64,000 nucleotides of DNA, from NCBI GenBank assembly GCA_023393915.1, contig JAEXBS010000047.1, positions 1-64,000 of the forward strand, written 5' to 3'. The notes beneath the pieces were generated by a model that ran no database searches, was not told the origin of the DNA, and saw only the letters and a list, made by a program, of their open reading frames with translations. Source of the DNA: Bacteroidota bacterium. GTDB taxonomy: Bacteria; Bacteroidota; Bacteroidia; Flavobacteriales; Weeksellaceae. A program made the translations under genes and the position numbers. Shown piece after piece: positions 49,389 through 58,270 of the stretch; positions within the stretch are counted from its first letter, which is position 1; the number at the start of each line of letters is the position of its first letter.

Positions 49389-51782
49389 ATGAAACGCAGA
49401 ATCAAACACGTAACGGTTCTTGGATCAGGAATTATGGGCTCTGGTATAGCGGCGCACTTTGCCAATATCGGAGTTGAAGTTCTTCTCTTGGACATCGTTC
49501 CTTCCGCACTCTCAGAAATAGAAGAGAAAAAAGGACTTAGCCTCTCTGACAAAATCGTTCGCAACCGCATTGCAAACGAGAACTTAGAGAAACTTAAGAA
49601 ATCGAGTCCTGCCCTTCTTTACTCTAAAGATTTCGCTTCAAGAATTCAAACAGGAAACTTTGAAGACGATCTTAAGAAAATTGCCACTACGGATTGGATT
49701 ATTGAAGTAGTAGTAGAACGCTTGGACATTAAAAAATCAGTTTACGAGCAAATTGAAAAGTACCGCAAAAAAGGGACATTGATTTCTTCAAACACTTCGG
49801 GGATTCCAATTCACATGCTCTCCGAGGGAAGAAGTGAAGATTTTAAAGCACACTTTGCAGGAACCCACTTCTTTAACCCTGTACGCTACCTTCCTTTACT
49901 AGAAATCATTCCTACGCCCGATACTCTTCCAGAAATTACGCAGTTCTATAAAGAGTACGGTTCTAAATTCCTCGGAAAAACTACCGTTCTTGCAAAAGAT
50001 ACTCCTGCTTTTATAGCCAATCGAATTGGAGTATTCTCCATTATGAACTTACTACATTCGGTTCAAGAATTAGGACTCAGTGTATCGGACATAGACAAAT
50101 TAACGGGACCGGTTATTGGTAGACCTAAATCTGCTACTTTCAGAACAGCCGATGTGGTTGGATTGGATACTTTGGTACACGTAGCTAAAGGAGTTCATGC
50201 CAGTGGACAAGAAGCAACCAATTTCAATGATGTCTTTGCTTTACCTGCTTACATTGAAAAAATGATGGAGAACGGCTGGCTTGGATCAAAATCTGGTCAA
50301 GGGTTCTTTAAGAAAGTAAAAGATAAGGACGGTAAGTCAGAAATTCTGGGATTGAACTTAGATTCCATGGAATACGAAGCGCAAGGAAAATCTAGCTTTG
50401 CTACTTTGGAATTGACCAAATCCATTGACAAAGTAATTGAACGCTTTCCCGTATTAATTAGTGGAAAAGACAAAGCCGCTGAACTTTATAAAAAATCATT
50501 TGGAGCCCTTTTCGCTTATGTTTCTCACAAAGTTCCAGAAATCTCCGATGAAATTTATAAAATCGACGATGCGATGAAAGCGGGATTCGGTTGGGAAAAC
50601 GGACCGTTCGAAATCTGGGATTCAATCGGAGTAGAAAAAGGTGCAGAACTGGCAAAACAGGCAGGCTACGAAGTAGCTGAGTGGACTAAAAAGGTTTCGT
50701 CTTTCTACCAAATCAATGAAAAAGGACATAAAAATTATTACGATCAATCTTCTTCTCTTTATACGGAAATCCCTGGGCAAAACGCCTTTATTATCTTGGA
50801 TAATATTCGCAAAGAAAAAACCTTATGGAAAAACTCGGGAGCTAGTATCATCGATTTAGGAGACGGAGTAATTAATTTTGAAATCCATTCCAAAATGAAT
50901 TCTCTTGGAGGCGAAGTTCTTGACGGACTAAATCGTGCAATTGATCTAGCAGAAGAAAAATACGATGCCTTAGTGGTAGGAAACCAAGGGGCAAATTTCT
51001 CTGTAGGAGCAAATCTAGCCATGATTTTAATGATGGCTATTGAGCAAGATTGGGACGATTTAAACATGGCTATTGCCTACTTCCAAAAATCAATGATGCG
51101 CGTCCGTTATTCCTCCATCCCTGTGGTGGTAGCTCCGCACGGAATGACTCTTGGAGGAGGTTGCGAAATGACACTTCATGCCGATCGCGTGGTCGCAGCT
51201 GCAGAAACTTACATCGGACTCGTGGAGACCGGAGTGGGTGTAATTCCTGGAGGTGGTGGAACTAAAGAGCTTACGCTTCGTACGTCAAAAGAATTCATAA
51301 AAGACGACGTGAAAACCAACCGTCTTCGTGATGCCTTCATGAATATCGCAATGGGGAAAGTGGCCACTTCGGCGCATGAAGCCTATGATATGGGTATTCT
51401 CCAAAAGCACAAAGACATTGTAGTAGTAGACAAAAACCAGCAAATTCAGCAAGCTAAAAAAGTAGCTCGCCTTCTAGCTGATCAAGGCTATACGCAACCG
51501 ATCGAACAGAAGGTGACGGTTCTTGGAAAAGATGCTTTAGGAATGTTCTATGTAGGAACCGATCAAATGCTTGCCGGAAATTACATCTCTGAGCACGACA
51601 AGAAAATTGCGGATAAACTAGGATACGTGATGGTTGGTGGAAACCTTTCTGAACCAACTCAAGTCACTGAGCAGTACCTACTGAATTTAGAAAGAGAAGC
51701 TTTCCTTCAACTTTGCGGAGAAAGAAAGACCCTCGAGAGAATTCAATACATGCTACAAAAAGGCAAACCGCTTCGTAACTAA
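49389..51782 (+). CDS. fadN: 3-hydroxyacyl-CoA dehydrogenase / enoyl-CoA hydratase (FadN type)
   Basis: A 797-aa bifunctional beta-oxidation enzyme. The N-terminal NAD domain begins VLGSGIMGSGIAAHFANIG, with the HFFNPVRYLPLLEIIPT block and the C-terminal dehydrogenase domain to ~residue 430. The crotonase (hydratase) domain is C-terminal: VVGNQGANFSVGANLAMI (oxyanion hole) and APHGMTLGGGCEMTLHADRVVAAAETYIGLVETGVGVIPGGGG with the catalytic Glu residues. This order (dehydrogenase first) is that of B. subtilis FadN and opposite to E. coli FadB/FadJ. Genes fadA and fadE follow, as in the B. subtilis fadNAE operon. Confidence 0.93.
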   Translation: MKRRIKHVTVLGSGIMGSGIAAHFANIGVEVLLLDIVPSALSEIEEKKGLSLSDKIVRNRIANENLEKLKKSSPALLYSKDFASRIQTGNFEDDLKKIATTDWIIEVVVERLDIKKSVYEQIEKYRKKGTLISSNTSGIPIHMLSEGRSEDFKAHFAGTHFFNPVRYLPLLEIIPTPDTLPEITQFYKEYGSKFLGKTTVLAKDTPAFIANRIGVFSIMNLLHSVQELGLSVSDIDKLTGPVIGRPKSATFRTADVVGLDTLVHVAKGVHASGQEATNFNDVFALPAYIEKMMENGWLGSKSGQGFFKKVKDKDGKSEILGLNLDSMEYEAQGKSSFATLELTKSIDKVIERFPVLISGKDKAAELYKKSFGALFAYVSHKVPEISDEIYKIDDAMKAGFGWENGPFEIWDSIGVEKGAELAKQAGYEVAEWTKKVSSFYQINEKGHKNYYDQSSSLYTEIPGQNAFIILDNIRKEKTLWKNSGASIIDLGDGVINFEIHSKMNSLGGEVLDGLNRAIDLAEEKYDALVVGNQGANFSVGANLAMILMMAIEQDWDDLNMAIAYFQKSMMRVRYSSIPVVVAPHGMTLGGGCEMTLHADRVVAAAETYIGLVETGVGVIPGGGGTKELTLRTSKEFIKDDVKTNRLRDAFMNIAMGKVATSAHEAYDMGILQKHKDIVVVDKNQQIQQAKKVARLLADQGYTQPIEQKVTVLGKDALGMFYVGTDQMLAGNYISEHDKKIADKLGYVMVGGNLSEPTQVTEQYLLNLEREAFLQLCGERKTLERIQYMLQKGKPLRN

Positions 51783-51807
51783 TTACTAACTATTTTAAGA
51801 ATATTTT

Positions 51808-52989
51808 ATGTCAAGAACAGCATATATAGTCAAAGGATACCGAACCGCAGTAGGAAAAGCTCCCAAAGGTTCGCTGCGTTTTACACGCCCAGACGTAATG
51901 GCCGCAACGGTCATTGAAAAATTAATGGAGCAGCTTCCGCAGCTCGATAAAAACCGCATTGACGATTTAATCGTAGGAAACGCAATGCCTGAAGCTGAGC
52001 AAGGGCTCAACGTAGCGCGTCTAATTTCCCTTATGGGACTTGATACGGACAAAGTTCCTGGAGTGACGGTCAATCGTTACTGCGCCTCAGGATCGGAAGC
52101 TATTGCCATAGCTAGCGCGAAGATTCAAGCCGGTATGGCTGATTGCATCATTGCAGGAGGTACGGAAAGTATGAGTTACATCCCAATGGGAGGATACAAA
52201 CCGGTGCCAGAGGCAGCTACAGCAAAATCAAACCCAGATTATTATTGGGGAATGGGCTACACAGCTGAAGCCGTTGCCAACGATTTTAAAATCACAAGAG
52301 AAGAGCAGGATGAATTCGCTTTTCATTCCCATCAAAAAGCACTTAAAGCGATTGCTGAAGGAAGATTTAGCGATCAAATCGTTCCACTTCCGGTAGAATA
52401 CAACTATTTGGATGAAAACCAAAAAGTGGTAAGTAAATCTTTTGAATTCAGTGTAGACGAAGGCCCTCGAAAGGATACTTCATTAGAAGGTCTAGCCAAA
52501 CTAAGACCCGTTTTTGCTAACGGAGGAAGCGTTACTGCTGGAAACTCTTCCCAAATGTCTGATGGTGCTGCATTCGTTGTAGTAATGTCGGAGGAAATGG
52601 TAAAAGAATTAGGACTGGAGCCAGAAGCTAGACTGGTAGCTTATGCCGCTGCGGGACTAGAACCAAGAATTATGGGAATGGGACCTCTATACGCTGTTCC
52701 AAAAGCTTTGAAACAAGCCGGTTTAAGTCTTAATGACATTGATTTAATTGAACTTAATGAAGCCTTTGCTTCCCAATCGGTAGCCCTTATTAAAGAACTG
52801 GGATTAAACACCGACATCTTAAACGTAAACGGTGGAGCCATTGCTCTTGGTCACCCGCTAGGTTGTACAGGAACAAAGCTAACGGTTCAACTCCTAAGCG
52901 AAATGCAAAAACGAAACAGTAAATACGGAATGGTGACCATGTGCGTAGGTACAGGGCAGGGAGCCGCTTCTATCTTTGAAAAACTATAA
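51808..52989 (+). CDS. fadA: Acetyl-CoA C-acyltransferase (3-ketoacyl-CoA thiolase)
   Basis: A 393-aa thiolase that performs the last step of beta-oxidation, cleaving 3-ketoacyl-CoA with CoA. Active-site residues: Cys92 (VNRYCASGSEA, acyl acceptor), His349 (GGAIALGHPLGCTG) and Cys379 (MCVGTGQGA). NEAFASQ is the Asn-Glu-Ala-Phe thiolase motif. Length is normal. It starts 25 bp after fadN and is followed 13 bp later by fadE. Confidence 0.95.
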   Translation: MSRTAYIVKGYRTAVGKAPKGSLRFTRPDVMAATVIEKLMEQLPQLDKNRIDDLIVGNAMPEAEQGLNVARLISLMGLDTDKVPGVTVNRYCASGSEAIAIASAKIQAGMADCIIAGGTESMSYIPMGGYKPVPEAATAKSNPDYYWGMGYTAEAVANDFKITREEQDEFAFHSHQKALKAIAEGRFSDQIVPLPVEYNYLDENQKVVSKSFEFSVDEGPRKDTSLEGLAKLRPVFANGGSVTAGNSSQMSDGAAFVVVMSEEMVKELGLEPEARLVAYAAAGLEPRIMGMGPLYAVPKALKQAGLSLNDIDLIELNEAFASQSVALIKELGLNTDILNVNGGAIALGHPLGCTGTKLTVQLLSEMQKRNSKYGMVTMCVGTGQGAASIFEKL

Positions 52990-53002
52990 AAAAAAAAACC
53001 CA

Positions 53003-54793
53003 ATGAATACAGAAAATCAAAAATCTCTAACGGGAGGTGAATTCTTAATCAAGGAAACTCCTGCACAAGAAATCTTCTCTCTAGAAGAACTTTCCGAGGA
53101 GCAAAAAATGCTTCGTGACTCGTTATCAGAATACATGGAGCGAGAAGTGGTTCCTAAAAGAGAACGCTTTGAAAAGAAAGACTACCAGCTAACAGAAGAC
53201 TGCATGAAGCAGTTAGGTGAATTAGGTGCCTTAGGAGTTGCCGTTCCAGAGGAATACGGAGGATTAGAAATGGGCTTTGTTACCACAATGCTAGCCTGCG
53301 ATGTAGTTTCCGGGGCCAATGGATCTCTCGCAACTGCTTACGGTGCACATACGGGTATTGGTACCCTCCCTATTCTACTCTACGGAACAGAGGAACAAAA
53401 GCAAAAGTACCTTCCTGCTCTTGCCGTAGGAGAAAAATTCGGAGCTTACTGTTTAACTGAACCGGATGCAGGATCGGATGCTAACTCAGGAAAAACAAAA
53501 GCCAAATTATCTGAAGATGGAAAACACTACATCATCAACGGACAAAAAATGTGGATTTCCAATGCCGGGTTTGCAGATACTTTCACCTTCTTTGCTAAAA
53601 TTGATGACGACAAGAACATTACTGGTTTTGTAGTCAACCGCTCGGAACTAGAGAATCCTGAAAGCCTTACTTTTGGTGAAGAAGAACACAAATTAGGAAT
53701 CCGTTCCTCTTCAACGCGTCAGGTCTTTTTCAACGATATGAAAATCCCTGTAGAAAATTTACTAGGAGAAAGAAACAACGGATTTAAAATTGCACTGAAC
53801 GCTCTGAATGCAGGAAGAATTAAATTAGGAGCGGCCAACTTGGACGGACAGCGCCGTATTACTAACTATGCCATTAACTACGCTAACGAACGTAAGCAAT
53901 TTGGAGTTGCAATTTCAACTTTTGGAGCAATCCGTAAGAAAATTGCAGAGATGGCTACCGGTATATTTGTTTCAGAAGCAGGAGCTTACCGTGCAGCGAA
54001 AGACGTAGAAGATAAAATTGCAGAAAACAAAGCTTCTGGCATGTCGCACGGTGAATCCGAATTGAAAGCTCTAGAAGAATTCGCAGTAGAATGCTCTATC
54101 CTTAAAGTGTTCATTTCAGATTTAACTCAAAACATCGCCGACGAAGGTCTTCAAATCTATGGAGGTATGGGATTCTCAGAAGAAGCTCCAATGGAAGCTG
54201 CTTGGAGAGATGCAAGAATTGGTAGAATCTACGAAGGAACCAACGAGATCAACCGTCTATTAGCTGTGGGAATGCTTATTAAAAAAGCAATGAAAGGTCA
54301 ACTCGATCTTCTTACTCCTGCCATGGCTATCAGCAAAGAGCTTACCAGCATCCCATTTTTCGAAGTTCCAGATTATTCTGCCTACATGTCAGAAGAGAAA
54401 GCTCTTCTAGCTAATCTAAAGAAAGTATTTTTAATGGTATCGGGTGCAGCACTTCAAAAGTACATGATGGAAATTGAAAAACAGCAACACCTTCTATTAA
54501 ATGCCTCTGAGATTCTTAACCAAATTTATATGGCTGAATCTGCCATCTTAAGAGCAGAAAAGCATTTTACTTCCGAATCTCCTGAGGCGGCTATGGCTCG
54601 ATTAAACCTTTACAAAGCGGTTGAAAAAATCATCACAGCGGCAAAAGAAGGAATTGTATCTTTTGCGGAAGGAGATGAACAGCGAATGATGCTTTCGGGA
54701 CTAAGAAGGTTTACCAAGTACACCAACACACCGAACATTGTAGCGCTTACCGAAGAGATTGCAGCTCACTATATTGAAAAAGGAAATTATTAA
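53003..54793 (+). CDS. fadE: Acyl-CoA dehydrogenase family protein
   Basis: A 596-aa FAD enzyme from the ATG at 53003 (the frame also opens at 52976, overlapping fadA). It introduces the trans-2 double bond in acyl-CoA. Visible blocks: ELGALGVAVPEEYGGLEMG, the FAD/substrate loops YCLTEPDAGSDANSGKT and WISNAGFADTFTFFAK, then ALNAGRIKLGAANLDGQRRI and QIYGGMGFSEEAPMEAAWRDARIGRIYEGTNEI. The ~200-residue C-terminal extension is like that of B. subtilis FadE and very-long-chain dehydrogenases. Its electron acceptor is ETF, whose genes carry the same operator palindrome. Confidence 0.94.
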   Translation: MNTENQKSLTGGEFLIKETPAQEIFSLEELSEEQKMLRDSLSEYMEREVVPKRERFEKKDYQLTEDCMKQLGELGALGVAVPEEYGGLEMGFVTTMLACDVVSGANGSLATAYGAHTGIGTLPILLYGTEEQKQKYLPALAVGEKFGAYCLTEPDAGSDANSGKTKAKLSEDGKHYIINGQKMWISNAGFADTFTFFAKIDDDKNITGFVVNRSELENPESLTFGEEEHKLGIRSSSTRQVFFNDMKIPVENLLGERNNGFKIALNALNAGRIKLGAANLDGQRRITNYAINYANERKQFGVAISTFGAIRKKIAEMATGIFVSEAGAYRAAKDVEDKIAENKASGMSHGESELKALEEFAVECSILKVFISDLTQNIADEGLQIYGGMGFSEEAPMEAAWRDARIGRIYEGTNEINRLLAVGMLIKKAMKGQLDLLTPAMAISKELTSIPFFEVPDYSAYMSEEKALLANLKKVFLMVSGAALQKYMMEIEKQQHLLLNASEILNQIYMAESAILRAEKHFTSESPEAAMARLNLYKAVEKIITAAKEGIVSFAEGDEQRMMLSGLRRFTKYTNTPNIVALTEEIAAHYIEKGNY

Positions 54794-54821
54794 GAGTCCT
54801 TAATCCAACCAATATTTACTT

Positions 54822-54846
54822 TGGCGCCTTTTTTTTAAAGGCGCCA
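54822..54846 (+). terminator. Terminator of the MarR-fadNAE operon
   Basis: TGGCGCCTTT and AAAGGCGCCA around five T, followed by TTTTTC on the forward strand; 29 bp past the fadE stop. Confidence 0.92.
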
Positions 54847-54983
54847 TTTTTCATTCTTTTAGCTCTTATTATTTCTACCACTCGTGAGGGGATTATTCTC
54901 TCAAAAAAGAAACAAAGCAGGACAAAAACCTGCACATTTTTTTTTAACTTCGTCCTTTAAAATCTAAAGAACCTTACAAGAAA

Positions 54984-55427
54984 ATGACCAAACAGGAACA
55001 GCTACATAAAGCCGTGAAAATAGCTACCAGAGCTCACAGAGGACAAACCGATCGCTACGGGTTCCCCTACATCGGACACGTTCTTAGAGTAAGTGCCCAA
55101 GGCAAAACCTTAGATGAAAAAATAGTGGGAGCACTGCATGATGTAGTAGAAGACTGTCCGGATTATCCCTTAAGTTATCTAAAAGAGAAAGGATTCTCTG
55201 AGGAAATTCTTTTTGCTGTGGAATGCATCTCCAAGCTCAATCCACAGGAGCCCTACGAGGAATTCATTCGAAGAATTGAAAAATCTCCCCTTGCTATTCA
55301 AGTTAAGATCAACGACCTGAAAGACAACATGAATCTTACACGTTGTACCAGACCTCTGGCAGAATCGGATCTAAAGCGATTAAATAAATACTTGAAGGCC
55401 TACCAGTATTTAGTAGAGAAATACTAA
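54984..55427 (+). CDS. HD-domain phosphohydrolase (MESH1/SpoT-hydrolase-like)
   Basis: A 147-aa single-domain HD hydrolase. The ligands fit the (p)ppGpp hydrolase fold: His17-area (TRAHRGQTDRYGFPYIGHVLRV, His32), His52-Asp53 (GALHDVVED) with Glu56-Asp57, and a late Asp in VKINDLKDNM. This is the sequence layout of small alarmone hydrolases and SpoT hydrolase domains, but substrates other than ppGpp are possible. Monocistronic with a terminator downstream. Confidence 0.88.
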   Translation: MTKQEQLHKAVKIATRAHRGQTDRYGFPYIGHVLRVSAQGKTLDEKIVGALHDVVEDCPDYPLSYLKEKGFSEEILFAVECISKLNPQEPYEEFIRRIEKSPLAIQVKINDLKDNMNLTRCTRPLAESDLKRLNKYLKAYQYLVEKY

Positions 55428-55449
55428 CGCATTATAGGCTATACGTTAG
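55424..55449 (+). terminator. Terminator of the HD hydrolase gene
   Basis: CTAACG and CGTTAG enclose an inner TATAG/CTATA stem; CTGATTTTTTA follows. The stem begins at the stop codon. Confidence 0.7.
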
Positions 55450-55457
55450 CTGATTTT

Positions 55458-56180
55458 TTAGTCAGCACCAGGAAAATAATAGGATTTATAGTCGTCGATT
55501 GCATCAAGTGTTATGTTGAGTGCTAGGTAAATAAAATTAATATTTTGGTTGCCTTTACTCGCAAACTCCCTTTGCCATAAATACCCTGAAGCTAGCCCAA
55601 AAGTTTCATCAACCTGATAGCCAATCCCTCCATACAATCGATTACGAGAAAAAACAGGCTCTGTGGAGGAAGGTGTAAAAAAGACTTCTTCATAAGCGTT
55701 AACGAAGAACGTTCCGGGTTCAACTTTTGAATTGTTAATAGGCACGGAAATATTTAAACGGTAACGAAAACGAGTTCTACCACTGGTTTTATCTGTCTGC
55801 GGTTCGTAGAACCAACTTTTCTCCGCACGAACTCTATTTTCAAATTTTACTCGTCCTTTTCTTACGTCGATAACGTCTTGTAACCACACTCTAAATTCTT
55901 CTTTATCAAGTAAGCGGTCTTTGTACGTTCCGTAACGACCAATACCAATAAAGGGCTTATGGCTGGAGGTCAGATTGTATCCTACTCCTCCTTTGATTTC
56001 GTAATAATCCGGTAAATCAAATTCTTCAATGGCGCGCATTTGGCCTTCGACAAAAACGAAAAATTTCGGATGAAATTTATACGTTAGAGTCATCGAGTTA
56101 AAGCCTGAAACATTTTGGGCAGCGTAAAGGCCGGAAAGAATTGTAAAAAATAGAAAGATACTTTTTTTCATAGTTTGCAA
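55458..56180 (-). CDS. DUF2490 domain-containing outer-membrane-like protein
   Basis: A 240-aa exported protein. Signal peptide MKSIFLFFTILSGLYAAQ (after two optional residues), then alternating amphipathic strands ending in aromatic residues (FHPKFFVFVEGQMRAIEEF, RFRYRLNISVPIN, YGGIGYQVDETFGLASGYLWQREF). This is the DUF2490 beta-barrel pattern of Bacteroidota outer-membrane proteins. Function unknown. It lies 32 bp downstream of the TonB-dependent receptor gene, same strand, and may be co-expressed with it. Confidence 0.88.
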   Translation of the reverse strand: MQTMKKSIFLFFTILSGLYAAQNVSGFNSMTLTYKFHPKFFVFVEGQMRAIEEFDLPDYYEIKGGVGYNLTSSHKPFIGIGRYGTYKDRLLDKEEFRVWLQDVIDVRKGRVKFENRVRAEKSWFYEPQTDKTSGRTRFRYRLNISVPINNSKVEPGTFFVNAYEEVFFTPSSTEPVFSRNRLYGGIGYQVDETFGLASGYLWQREFASKGNQNINFIYLALNITLDAIDDYKSYYFPGAD

Positions 56181-56212
56181 AAATACAATTTTCTATCGGT
56201 TCCATTCCTCTG

Positions 56213-58024
56213 TTATTGAGATAGAGGTAACTTGTAATTCAAACCAATATGAAACACTCTCCCAGGCATAGGAACTCCAAACGCTTCTTTGTACTGCGTA
56301 TTAGTTAAATTATTAACTCTTAGATACACATTTAATCGGTCAAAATCATAAGCCGTTTTTAGGTCTACCAGATGGTAAGAATAGTTATTGGCCCTAGCTT
56401 GGTAACGATAGCTTGCACCTAAGCTCCACTCACGAGTTATTCTAGAGTAAACTTTCCCGACAAGTTGATGTCTTAGGTGATCTAAAACATATTTAGAAAA
56501 ATTCTCTGAGGAACCTATTTCTTGGTCTATGAAAGTATACCCTAAGGAAGTTTCCTCTAACCAGCTGGTTCCTCGATAAGAAACGGAAGTTTCAAATCCT
56601 CTAGTGGACAATTCTCCAATGTTCATGGCTTGCCACAAATCCTCCTCTTTCTCTTTTACCCAGTCAATTCCGTTCTTAATTTCTCTTCCAAAAACACTGG
56701 CTCCAAAACGCAGCCGGTTTTTGGAATAGCTATACCCTAGTTCATAAGAAAAAGCGTTTTCCGGTTTTAAAAGAGGGTTTCCCTTTTCGGTTCGACTGAC
56801 ATAATAGAGATCTGTGAAAGTAGGAATTCTGTGAACCTTGGAAACATTTGCATAGAGCTTTGAGGAGGGTGAAAAATGATAACCCAAATCAAGGCCGGGA
56901 TAGAAGAAATTTCCTACTTCTGAATACCCGGCCCATGTCATTCCCGGCACTATTTGCAATTTTCCTTCCAGGAAGGAAAAATGATGCTCAAAGAACACTT
57001 GAGTTAAAAAGCGGTTTCGGTTTCCTAAATTGTTACTCGACAAGTCCTCTTCCCTTAGTTCAACACCTAAGCCCGAATACCCTAAAGAAGACCTTGCCCC
57101 TGCTGAAATTTCTATTCCATAATTATTTCCAATGTGCATATTTCGATAAAAGTCTGGATCTTCTCTATCGTACAAATACAGATCCTGCCCTCTTCTCCAA
57201 AAAACATTGGATTTTAATTCCACCTTTCCTAAAGTTTGATTCCAGTTTAAACTAAGTACAGAGGCTTGCGTCTCTTCGTATTGCTCCGTGGCCAAAGGAG
57301 TAGCATAGAAACCATTGGCGCCAAATTTCCTCTCGGAAAAACCAGCCTGTAGGCTTATTTGTCCCTTGTTTAATGGAAGCGATCCCTGATAAAATGCATT
57401 TCTACCCGTAAAATCGGTATTGTGTCGATAGCCCTCAGAGCCGCGAGTACCTAGTTGAATTAAATGATTCATCTTTTCTCCTGCTAATTGAGCTCCCGCA
57501 CCTATTTGATAACTGGAATAATCCCCTCCCTCTAGATTCAATTGAAGCTCACTTATCGCTTTAGGACTCGTAACTATATTGATAACACCCGCAAAGGCAT
57601 TGTTCCCGTAACGTCGAGCTGCGGGCCCTTTTAGTACTTCAATTCTTTCAACAAATTTTAAATCCACCGGAACATGAAAGGAATTGTGTCCGGTCTGTGC
57701 ATCGTTCATACGAATTCCATTGATCAAAACTAGTGTTTGCTCAAAAGAACCACCCCGAATCGCAACATCACTCTGCATTCCACTGGCTCCCCTACGCTGC
57801 AAATCTACTCCGAGAGTTTGTTGCAAAACATCGTCTAGCGTTTGGGCAGCTGAAGCTTCTATCTGTGCACGGGTAATAATTTCTGCATTCTCATTTAAAC
57901 TACGAAGCGGTAGACTTAAAAACTTTCCTTGCAATTCGATTTCTTCAATGTCTTCTTCCTTTTGCTGCGCATTAAAAGTGGATAGTGTCGTAAGAATCAA
58001 TATACTGAAGAAGTGCTTTTTCAT
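56213..58024 (-). CDS. TonB-dependent receptor (BtuB-like size)
   Basis: A 603-aa outer-membrane active transporter. The signal peptide is MKKHFFSILILTTLSTFNAQ. The plug domain covers ~30-150 (AEIITRAQIEASAAQTLDDVLQQTLGVDLQRRG, SDVAIRGGSFEQTLVLINGIRMNDAQTGHN, VERIEVLKGPAARRYGNNAFAGVINIVT). A 22-strand-type barrel follows, ending LPLSQ. The small size and the HNSFHVP plug region are those of the BtuB/CirA group, so vitamin B12 or a catechol siderophore may be imported. No cobalamin riboswitch was seen in the leader. Confidence 0.93.
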   Translation of the reverse strand: MKKHFFSILILTTLSTFNAQQKEEDIEEIELQGKFLSLPLRSLNENAEIITRAQIEASAAQTLDDVLQQTLGVDLQRRGASGMQSDVAIRGGSFEQTLVLINGIRMNDAQTGHNSFHVPVDLKFVERIEVLKGPAARRYGNNAFAGVINIVTSPKAISELQLNLEGGDYSSYQIGAGAQLAGEKMNHLIQLGTRGSEGYRHNTDFTGRNAFYQGSLPLNKGQISLQAGFSERKFGANGFYATPLATEQYEETQASVLSLNWNQTLGKVELKSNVFWRRGQDLYLYDREDPDFYRNMHIGNNYGIEISAGARSSLGYSGLGVELREEDLSSNNLGNRNRFLTQVFFEHHFSFLEGKLQIVPGMTWAGYSEVGNFFYPGLDLGYHFSPSSKLYANVSKVHRIPTFTDLYYVSRTEKGNPLLKPENAFSYELGYSYSKNRLRFGASVFGREIKNGIDWVKEKEEDLWQAMNIGELSTRGFETSVSYRGTSWLEETSLGYTFIDQEIGSSENFSKYVLDHLRHQLVGKVYSRITREWSLGASYRYQARANNYSYHLVDLKTAYDFDRLNVYLRVNNLTNTQYKEAFGVPMPGRVFHIGLNYKLPLSQ

Positions 58025-58245
58025 TTTTATAATTTTTTGTCTATTAAGCGCAAAAAATAAAACGGCTAAAAACTGGTTAAATCACCACAACTGACCTATT
58101 TACGCTGTAAAGAGGGACAAATATAATTACGATTTATTTATTTAAGCATGTCTTTTATTGTTTTTTTTTTTGTAATAAGAGAAGCGAGTATCCCGAGCAT
58201 CTAGCTCCATAACTACTTAGCCTCCTAAAGCAGAATTATTTTCCG

Positions 58246-58253
58246 TAATTTTG
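58246..58253 (+). promoter_or_regulatory. -7 promoter box of the second uvrA
   Basis: TAATTTTG followed by C, an exact TAnnTTTG match 17 bp before the ATG, giving a leader of about 10 nt. Confidence 0.5.
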
Positions 58254-58270
58254 CTAGCGCAAAAATCAAC

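Noticed and set aside
58025..58270. Cobalamin riboswitch in the leader of the TonB-dependent receptor
   Set aside because: No B12-box-like sequence or extended fold found in the 246-bp spacer.
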